Source of the DNA: Alphaproteobacteria bacterium
Lineage (GTDB): Bacteria; Pseudomonadota; Alphaproteobacteria; Micavibrionales; Micavibrionaceae
Direction: 5' to 3'
Length of the DNA: 32,140 bases
Assembly (NCBI GenBank): GCA_021776075.1
Contig: JAJFGQ010000025.1
Span: 1 to 32,140 of the forward strand
Shown here: positions 1 to 5,585 of the stretch, one piece after another
Layout: every line of letters begins with the position of its first letter
How positions within the stretch are numbered: position 1 is the stretch's first letter
The notes under the pieces: model-generated
What the model was told of the DNA's origin: nothing
The model's database searches: none
What the model saw: only the letters and a program-made list of their open reading frames with translations
Program-made: the position numbers and the translations under genes

Positions 1-59
1 CCATTTTGCAGGGCAGAAAGTGCGGTATCAAAATCAAAGTTTTCTGTGTTTCTAGACAT
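1..59 (-). CDS. Partial IS256-like transposase (N-terminus only)
   Basis: A minus-strand frame starts with ATG at 59-57 and stays open to the left edge of the window. It has a purine-rich RBS (AAAGGAA) just upstream. The visible protein begins MSRNTENFDFDTALSALQNG. A short start followed by DFDTAL.AL..G is what I remember from IS256-family (Mutator-type DDE) transposases, which continue with LTGKDG..TPLIKQLTEAAL. Only 19 complete codons are visible, so the family call rests on recall of that N-terminus and on the terminal-repeat-like sequence 32 bp upstream. The element would extend leftwards out of the window. It probably inserted into the integrative element that occupies 100-4107. Confidence 0.45.
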   Translation of the reverse strand, partial: MSRNTENFDFDTALSALQN

Positions 60-90
60 GTATCATTTCCTTTTTGTAACATATTAACGA

Positions 91-112
91 AATGACACAG
101 AATTTCTAACGC
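91..112 (-). repeat. Possible IS256-like terminal inverted repeat end
   Basis: Read on the minus strand, this segment is GTTAGAAATTCTGTGTCATT, directly upstream of the transposase start. A GAAATTCTGTGTCA-type end is, from memory, typical of IS256-family termini. The partner repeat lies outside the window, so the exact boundary and target duplication cannot be defined. Confidence 0.35.
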
Positions 113-711
113 TACCGGTAGGATTGCCATAAAATCACCTCGAAGCCATCAGGACTATTTTCCTGCCTCAAGAAACAACTATTTGAAGATGATTGTACTG
201 TCGTGACATCTATCTATCAAAACCCCATAGGAATTTTATGGGAACAATGTGACTATTTAATAACTACTTAATGTAAACTGAATGGATATCTTTTTTAATT
301 ATTTGAGAGCATGTAGAGACCGATAAATAATAGTTATGTAAAATGTATATGTATTATTAAAGTTATCGGATGCGGTTTGATTTGATAGTGGTTTTGCCCG
401 ATATATCCACCACAGGAAATACTACGAATACTTATCTTCTCAGAGGCAATAACCAAAGCTTCATGTCGTGATCGGGTGTTTACGCTCCATGCTAAGCCGT
501 GATTTGTGGTGCAGGGCAAATGACACAGCTACTATTACAGTCGTTTCCGCACTTGGCCTTATATATTATATAGGGTGAATGTAACTCGCCTGACACTGCT
601 ATTCCAGCTTTCACAAAATATTTTTTCCGTTTTAGTCAAATCCGTTTCTAACTTCAACCGAAACTGATTTGAAAAACCACATTTCGAAACAATATGTATC
701 GTGAAGTGTCG
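113..711. other. AT-rich stretch without a convincing gene
   Basis: About 600 bp between the putative IS end and the 3' end of the Rep-like gene. I see no open frame with a good RBS and no tRNA. I searched it by eye for a copy of the tRNA-Ser 3' end, which would be the far attachment site, and found none. A weak decayed integrase-like reading frame (334-519, minus) lies within it. The sequence is visibly richer in A/T than the chromosomal genes to the right, as expected for accessory DNA. It could hold the element's origin or a promoter, but nothing specific is supportable. Confidence 0.4.
334..519 (-). pseudogene. Possible integrase N-terminal remnant
   Basis: A 61-codon frame, openable only from TTG, contains GLAWSVNTRSRHEALVIA. 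This resembles residues 49-67 of the nearby integrase (GLIRRSTRTGNRREALKIA), sharing the pattern GL..S..T..R.EAL.IA. That pattern is the usual end of the DUF6538-type N-terminal region in integrases. A stop codon lies four codons upstream and no catalytic domain follows, so if related it is a fragment. The similarity is short and may be chance. Confidence 0.15.
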
Positions 712-2226
712 TTAATCAAAACCAATATCTTCTGGAAGCAGGGTAATACCTTCGGCAAGATCGGTTACAACATCCGGAAGGTGACCAAAATTCTTTTCCT
801 TCAATACATAGCAGGTCAGTCCATAGACGCTGTATATTTTTTCAAACCATGTGCCGTCTTCATTGTCTTTTGGCCGTTCGCAACGATAATAAGGTTTCCC
901 ATTATCACCTATGATAGCCGTTTTTTCCCAGAGTGAGGCTATTCCGCCTTTCATGCTTTTGACAATTTCATCACCGAAGCAAACATGAAAATGAAGATAC
1001 CCACCGGCGCTTTCTTTTTCCATGATGACCAGACGAGGGATTTCCGAAGTGTTCGTCCATATTTTAGATTCTTGAACCCTTTTATAGTACCGCCATGTTT
1101 CAGTTAATTCCTTCATAAATGCTATAAATGCCTGTGCCGCTTGTTCTTTTGTAGTGCCCTTTTTGAAACCCAGAACCAAATGCCACCGCCATTTATATTT
1201 GTAGTCTGTACGAGCCAACCATTCAATAAACTTCAATTCAACATCCGTTAAATAACCCGGTTCGGCAGGCGTTTCGTACATGATCTTTTCTTTTATCTTT
1301 TTAAAGGCTCTCTGGATGGGTTTGTTATTTGTATAATTCTTGCCAGCATGGTGCGGATACATGTCTTCATATTTTTTGGCAATTATATTCGTATAGTTTT
1401 TAAATCCGCCTTGGCGACCTATAATTGGGGCATTAGACCGATCCCACATAGATTCACGCATTAACTCAATAAAGGAATCTGAATCAATCTGGTTACTGTC
1501 CGGTTTCGGTGGCTTTTTCTGGGTTATCTTTCCGGTGGCCAAATATTCCCTTAAATGCTTGCGTCTTACGGTCACTATAAAAGCAGTATTAGGCGATGAA
1601 ATCTTAGATGCAGGAGCATCTAACATGTAGTTCCGTTCGAAGTGCTTGTGGTCGAACGGGTTGAAGGTGGGTGCTTTTTCACCGTCCAGAGATTGAAGTA
1701 TAAACCGCTTGGGGTTGTTGGCTGCGGCCAGATAATCAATAAGGATGTGATATGAACCATAGAGCAGTCTGATTTGATCCGGCGTGATTTTAAAAGCATC
1801 TTCACCGGGATATGTCTCAAATACGTCTGCTTTTACTAACAAATTATCCGCGAACAGGGGGTGACGAACGTATTCATCCACACCGGACAGCGCCATGGCA
1901 TGATGTGGGGGGCGTATTCCGGTTTCATTGGCCCTGAAGTGATGAAGATAATCTTCGGCATCATTTGCAGCCTGAAGACATTCCGCTTCAAAGTCTTCCT
2001 TATAGATCAAGAATGGCAGTCTGTGAGTTATAACGTCGGGATAACTCCAAACACCAGTATTACGGTGCGTCCCAGCTAATGCGTTAACCAAATCATTATG
2101 CCATGGTATTCCGGCTAAATCGTTAACCCGGTCATCATTACGCCACGGCACGTCCCGGTTTTCGGACCTGCTTTGACCGACGATACACAAGGCTTCAATA
2201 AATGAAATGTCTGTGGTCTGATTCAT
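712..2226 (-). CDS. HUH-type rolling-circle replication initiator-like protein
   Basis: 504 aa, not recognised as a named gene. The C-terminal third has the motif order of HUH endonucleases: RWHLVLGF (residues 347-354, motif I-like), an acidic ME near 402-403, G-YLHFHV (HUH at 412-414) and YVLKEK (Tyr473, Lys476, a YxxK motif). Such enzymes nick one DNA strand, stay covalently bound through the Tyr and start rolling-circle replication. The inovirus Gp2-like replication proteins are the closest group I can name. Residues 1-340 are not recognised. Residues 25-52 contain two similar units (VPWRNDDRVNDLAG and IPWHNDLVNALAG). The gene follows the integrase by 78 bp on the same strand, so the two may be co-transcribed. 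A relaxase or another HUH enzyme is the alternative. The motifs are seen; the replication role is inferred. Confidence 0.6.
   Translation of the reverse strand: MNQTTDISFIEALCIVGQSRSENRDVPWRNDDRVNDLAGIPWHNDLVNALAGTHRNTGVWSYPDVITHRLPFLIYKEDFEAECLQAANDAEDYLHHFRANETGIRPPHHAMALSGVDEYVRHPLFADNLLVKADVFETYPGEDAFKITPDQIRLLYGSYHILIDYLAAANNPKRFILQSLDGEKAPTFNPFDHKHFERNYMLDAPASKISSPNTAFIVTVRRKHLREYLATGKITQKKPPKPDSNQIDSDSFIELMRESMWDRSNAPIIGRQGGFKNYTNIIAKKYEDMYPHHAGKNYTNNKPIQRAFKKIKEKIMYETPAEPGYLTDVELKFIEWLARTDYKYKWRWHLVLGFKKGTTKEQAAQAFIAFMKELTETWRYYKRVQESKIWTNTSEIPRLVIMEKESAGGYLHFHVCFGDEIVKSMKGGIASLWEKTAIIGDNGKPYYRCERPKDNEDGTWFEKIYSVYGLTCYVLKEKNFGHLPDVVTDLAEGITLLPEDIGFD
2072..2152. repeat. Imperfect direct repeat inside the Rep-like gene
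   Basis: Two adjacent units, 2072-2110 and 2111-2152, both begin CC(A/G)GCTAA, carry CGTTAACC in the middle, and continue ATCATTA(T/C)GCCA(T/C)GG. They encode the repeated peptide near residues 25-52 of the HUH protein. This may be only a duplicated coding segment. It could also be an iteron-like Rep-binding site, since rolling-circle origins often lie in or near rep genes. Confidence 0.5.
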
Positions 2227-2304
2227 AACAAATACTTTCTATTATAATCCCATAGGGGCGATTGTAGACCGTTAAGAACACGGGCCAAAGCAAAAAAAGG
2301 GGGC

Positions 2305-3969
2305 TCACAGCCATTTCTTGATGGCATTGATATCAATATCGAAATTAATTCTTGCGATAACATCTTTACGCTTTGCCAGAATATAAGATGATTTATAGTT
2401 TTCGTGGTCGTCTTTACGATGGGTTGTATGTCCGGTTATTTCACGAAGAACCTTGTCATCAAAATCATTTTGATGGCCATGATTTATAAGGGTATGACGA
2501 AATGAATGGAAATTCTTTCTTTCATTGTCAGCTTGGATAATTCCACATTTATCTTTATATCCATCCTTATATTTCCTTGTTTTTTTTCCACCCTTATCCT
2601 TTTTACCGTAAACCAATTCTCCATTGAACCAGCGTGAAACCTTTCTTCCCCAACTCCCATCTGAAGCAGGAATTTCCCGCGGGAATAGCCGTGTTTCTCC
2701 TGCCTCTTTTAATTGATTGACATAAACTAATAACCCGAGATCAATTAAACTATCGTGTACCGGGGTTACTCTGGCTGAATATTTGTTTTTTAAACGCTTG
2801 TCACCGCCGGGTTTAAACTCAATCACCCATGTCTTGCATTCGTTGTCATAGTTAACGTCATCCAGGTTAAGCTGACAAATTTCACCTTCTCTGGCTCCGG
2901 TGAATAAACCAATGAGTGGTGCCCAATGCCGTTCTGGGTATTCCATTAGTAACCCGTCACGATAATCATCTGTTTCAAATAACTTTTTTAAGTCTTCCGC
3001 AGGAAATCTGTTTTCTTTTTCTTCCTGATTTTTTGCTAGTTCGGACAGTTCTTCTAAAACATTCCCCATGTTATGGTCAGTGTAAGCTTTTTTAGACAGC
3101 CATGTTAAAAAACCTCTGACGACGTTCACATAATCAACAATGGTCTTGGGATCGAGGGTTTTGTCCCCATCTTTATTGGTTATGGTAATAATTTTATCTA
3201 TCGGTTTTCGGTTTTCCAGTTTGCATATACCACCGTTAAAATATTTCTTTGTCAGATTCATTCGAATGGGAAGGTCACAAATCAGGTCTCCAAATTTGTC
3301 TCTAACCATAGGCTCTGTAAGGTCATGAACATATGGGTCACCGAGCATTTGAATGAATAGCGTAATATGCGCTTTGAATGTCTTCGCTGTCTTCTTGGTC
3401 CACGTTTTGGATTTTTTTGCATTTACCTTCATGTATTTGTCTAGAAGGGTAGATAGCTTTTCTGGGACTTCTTTGGCTGATTGTGGCACCGCTGATGTAT
3501 GAGGTGCCGGGTTTAATTGTTGATGTGCCGCTTGTTTCTCTTGTTTTTCGCGTAACGCTTTCCGGTCCTGATAATAGTTAATGGCTTTTTTATCAAACTC
3601 AGTCCAGTCTTCTTGGAACTCGTCTATGGCTTGCAGATCATCTTGATCAATTTTTCCGAGTTCATGAAAATGATGTTTTCCAAGGCTGTAAAGCTTTTCA
3701 AACCTTTCTGCAGAAGCCTCTATTTCTTCGTTTGTGTTGTCACTCATAATTTCTACCCACCATATTCTGGCTATTTTTAATGCTTCACGACGGTTGCCTG
3801 TGCGCGTGGATCGCCGGATAAGTCCCTGTTTTCCGCCGTTATTATGCACAGAATCGGATGGGATACGAGTCTGGAAGTAATAAATTCCGTTACGAGTCAT
3901 TAGATAGGCCGGTGATCCGTCAGTCATTGTGTAACCCATTGAGTAACACTGCATAGTCTGTACTATCAT
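2305..3969 (-). CDS. Tyrosine recombinase (phage-type integrase)
   Basis: 554 aa. The N-terminus (about residues 20-75: SPAYLMTRNGIYYFQTRIPSD..RSTRTGNRREALKIA) matches the DUF6538-type N-terminal region common in proteobacterial integrases. The catalytic domain shows Arg360 in GLFTGAREGEI, His488-x-x-Arg491 in HSFRH, His514 in ITGH, and Tyr525 (or Tyr529) as the likely nucleophile. It would integrate and excise the element by attP x attB recombination. It lies 48 bp from the 3' end of tRNA-Ser and reads away from it, the standard position for a tRNA-targeting integrase. Several in-frame ATGs (residues 1, 6, 11, 15) precede the conserved region and none has a strong RBS, so the start is uncertain. 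No excisionase was found nearby. Confidence 0.9.
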   Translation of the reverse strand: MIVQTMQCYSMGYTMTDGSPAYLMTRNGIYYFQTRIPSDSVHNNGGKQGLIRRSTRTGNRREALKIARIWWVEIMSDNTNEEIEASAERFEKLYSLGKHHFHELGKIDQDDLQAIDEFQEDWTEFDKKAINYYQDRKALREKQEKQAAHQQLNPAPHTSAVPQSAKEVPEKLSTLLDKYMKVNAKKSKTWTKKTAKTFKAHITLFIQMLGDPYVHDLTEPMVRDKFGDLICDLPIRMNLTKKYFNGGICKLENRKPIDKIITITNKDGDKTLDPKTIVDYVNVVRGFLTWLSKKAYTDHNMGNVLEELSELAKNQEEKENRFPAEDLKKLFETDDYRDGLLMEYPERHWAPLIGLFTGAREGEICQLNLDDVNYDNECKTWVIEFKPGGDKRLKNKYSARVTPVHDSLIDLGLLVYVNQLKEAGETRLFPREIPASDGSWGRKVSRWFNGELVYGKKDKGGKKTRKYKDGYKDKCGIIQADNERKNFHSFRHTLINHGHQNDFDDKVLREITGHTTHRKDDHENYKSSYILAKRKDVIARINFDIDINAIKKWL

Positions 3970-4017
3970 AAGAATCTACGGTTAACATATTGACTTATAA
4001 GGAAAAACTGAGTGTCG

Positions 4018-4107
4018 TGGCGGAGAGTGAGGGATTCGAACCCTCGGTACGCTTGCGCGTACAACGGTTTTCGAGACCGCCCCATTCAACCACTCTGGCA
4101 ACTCTCC
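4018..4107 (-). tRNA. tRNA-Ser (anticodon CGA)
   Basis: A 90-nt cloverleaf with encoded CCA. The 5' end GGAGAGT pairs with 3' ACTCTCC, followed by discriminator G and CCA. The anticodon stem CGGT/ACCG encloses loop CTCGAAA, giving anticodon CGA, which reads UCG. A long variable arm (GTACGC/GCGTAC) and the T-loop GGTTCGAATCC confirm a serine-type class II tRNA. The integrase begins 48 bp beyond its 3' end, so the 3' half of this tRNA is the probable attachment site. The tRNA itself is intact. Confidence 0.97.
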
Positions 4108-4172
4108 TGCGATTACGGGTAATTGTGTAGCAGAGTAGCTGTTATTTGTCGATATGTCCGCCACCATTTTTA

Positions 4173-4203
4173 TCTTAACATAATCAAAGAAATTATGTTA
4201 AGA
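4173..4203. repeat. Perfect 12-bp inverted repeat (possible operator)
   Basis: TCTTAACATAAT (4173-4184) and ATTATGTTAAGA (4192-4203) are exact reverse complements around a 7-nt spacer. It lies between the divergent tRNA-Ser and the 80-aa gene at 4244, about 40 bp before that start. There is no T-run, so a terminator is unlikely. A dimeric regulator's site is the simplest reading. The half-site resembles TTATGTTAAC copies upstream of the genes at 5502 and 20247. Confidence 0.6.
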
Positions 4204-4243
4204 AACGCGCATTGTTTAATATTAAGAGAGTCAGGAAATCGTT

Positions 4244-4486
4244 ATGAAGATAGAGTGCAGTGCTTTTATTGACAACGTTGTGGATTGCGGAGAGCATTTT
4301 AAAATCGCAACCTGTGTTGGACCGGAGACAATGGAACTCAAAGTTCAAAAGCAAGAGGGGCTTTGTATAAAACAGGGTGATGGCATGAAGGGGGTTCTTG
4401 ATATTCAGGAAACAGGCATCAGTGTCGATAAAAACATCGAGCTTTGGCGCAACAATAAACTCTATGCGAAGGCGACGCTGGTTTAG
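4244..4486 (+). CDS. Small hypothetical protein (80 aa)
   Basis: 80 aa, begins MKIECSAFIDNVVDCGEHFK. An AGGAAA-type RBS sits 7 nt before the ATG and a TAATAT-like -10 lies further upstream. There is no signal peptide or membrane segment. Alternating hydrophobic and charged residues suggest a small beta-barrel, but I recognise no family. It contains three Cys (residues 5, 14, 24), one in a VDCGEHF context. It stands alone on the plus strand between the tRNA and a minus-strand operon. The palindrome upstream suggests its own regulated promoter. It could be chromosomal or a remnant of accessory DNA. Confidence 0.5.
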   Translation: MKIECSAFIDNVVDCGEHFKIATCVGPETMELKVQKQEGLCIKQGDGMKGVLDIQETGISVDKNIELWRNNKLYAKATLV

Positions 4487-4502
4487 GCACGTCTTAACGT
4501 GC
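4487..4502. terminator. Short hairpin after the 80-aa gene
   Basis: GCACGT and ACGTGC form a perfect 6-bp stem with loop CTTA, starting directly after the stop codon of the 4244 gene. No T-tract follows, so intrinsic termination is doubtful. It lies in the short gap between convergent genes. Confidence 0.25.
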
Positions 4503-4537
4503 TGTCGGCGTTGGTGGATATGGATATTTGCGCAAGT

Positions 4538-4780
4538 TTATCCAATAAGCAGCAAGGCCGCGTAGGGAACAATATTAAACATGATCAGGACAATTTTGAA
4601 TAACCCCATAAACGCGTAGATAGCAACGTTGAAAGCTTCGCGGGAAATGGGAAACCATTTGCTTTGTACACGATATACAAAATCAGGCGCAAACATAACC
4701 ATTGTCGCCGAGAGGACAAACAGGAGCCCGTTTATGATTGTGCACCACATAAAAAAGTCTGTTACGATTTGAATATCCAT
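4538..4780 (-). CDS. Small two-helix membrane protein (DUF6868-like)
   Basis: 80 aa with two membrane segments, about residues 8-32 (FFMWCTIINGLLFVLSATMVMF) and 52-79 (YAFMGLFKIVLIMFNIVPYAALLLIG). They are joined by a loop with YRVQSKWFPISREAFN. The layout WCT.IN-helix-VYR...KWF.ISRE.FN-YAF.G.FKI resembles the small family annotated as DUF6868, from memory; its function is unknown. An RBS (CAGGAAA) precedes the ATG. The upstream gene on the same strand ends 35 bp away, so the two are probably co-transcribed. Confidence 0.7.
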   Translation of the reverse strand: MDIQIVTDFFMWCTIINGLLFVLSATMVMFAPDFVYRVQSKWFPISREAFNVAIYAFMGLFKIVLIMFNIVPYAALLLIG

Positions 4781-4815
4781 GATGTTTTTCCTGACTTTTT
4801 TACGTTATTTGTTTT

Positions 4816-5502
4816 TTACAAATTGAGCTTCCGCAAACGTTCTGCCGTTGTTTGATCGACGGGCATGATGGCGTAATGTTTTGTGCTGTCAATACCGCCA
4901 TGGCCAATGCCGCTTTTATAATAATGATGTGTTGCTGTGATGGCACTTTCCGGGGCATCTTGTAAAGTATCAATATGGGCCACTTCATAGAACCGGGACG
5001 TCAGCTCGCCTTTTTTCCTGACAACAATAAAGCGCTCTTCGTCCGAACTCATGCTGCGACCATAAGGCGTAGCGCCCTGCGCCAGACTGCCGAGTAAATC
5101 TTTTGCACATTGTTCACGGTTATGGTGGATATTTATACGGTGAGTTGGCGCTTCCTCATCTGTTGTCCCATCAGAAAAAATATTGTGGACGCAGGATTCC
5201 GTGAGCCTCATTTCAATGCCACCGTCCCATTCTGTGTAGCCTCTCAGGGCAATGTCGCCAAATATTTCACGAATGGATTTTTCGGCGTCGCTGACCTGTG
5301 ATCTGGTCCATATTTGTTTTTTTTCGGTCAGGGTGTCATAGGCGATGACAGTAGCGAGCAGAACAGGTGCAACTGATACGCCGAGCAGTGGGCCTAAGAA
5401 AGGATCAAGTACAGGACCTAATATGGGCGGCGTTATAGCCCTCGCAAGTTCTGTCCCAGCGTCAAGGCAGTCCTCCCGAAATTCTTTAAATTTACCAGCC
5501 AT
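4816..5502 (-). CDS. Hypothetical protein with N-terminal hydrophobic segment
   Basis: 228 aa, family not recognised. After a charged start (MAGKFKEFREDC) there is a Gly/Pro/Leu-rich hydrophobic stretch at about residues 22-55 (PPILGPVLDPFLGPLLGVSVAPVLLATVIAY). It looks like a hairpin membrane insertion rather than a cleavable signal peptide. A soluble part of about 170 residues follows, with several His-rich patches (HRINIHHNREQC, THHYYKSGIGHGG). AGGAG lies 9 nt before the ATG. It probably leads a two-gene transcript with the small membrane protein downstream. The promoter region holds TTATGTTAACCAT, which includes TTAACCAT, the half-site bound by CtrA in other alphaproteobacteria. Confidence 0.65.
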   Translation of the reverse strand: MAGKFKEFREDCLDAGTELARAITPPILGPVLDPFLGPLLGVSVAPVLLATVIAYDTLTEKKQIWTRSQVSDAEKSIREIFGDIALRGYTEWDGGIEMRLTESCVHNIFSDGTTDEEAPTHRINIHHNREQCAKDLLGSLAQGATPYGRSMSSDEERFIVVRKKGELTSRFYEVAHIDTLQDAPESAITATHHYYKSGIGHGGIDSTKHYAIMPVDQTTAERLRKLNL

Positions 5503-5520
5503 AACTTTAGACTCCTATCA

Positions 5521-5565
5521 GTTATACATATTGAAAAATTTAATCAGACTGATGGTTAACATAAT
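5521..5565 (-). promoter_or_regulatory. Putative promoter with TTAACCAT motif
   Basis: On the minus strand, ATTATGTTAACCAT is followed 26 nt later by TATAAC (5526-5521), 18 bp before the start codon of the 228-aa gene. No good -35 is present at normal spacing, which fits an activator-dependent promoter. TTAACCAT is known as a CtrA half-site in Caulobacter relatives. That CtrA acts here is inference. Confidence 0.3.
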
Positions 5566-5585
5566 ATTTTTGCTTTTGTCAAACT

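Noticed and set aside
113-711. Search for the far attachment site of the integrative element
   Set aside because: No segment matching the tRNA-Ser 3' end was found by eye; it must lie left of the window or be lost.
3982-4167. Minus-strand 61-codon frame spanning the tRNA
   Set aside because: It is a translation of tRNA-Ser and its flank; the cloverleaf fully explains the sequence.
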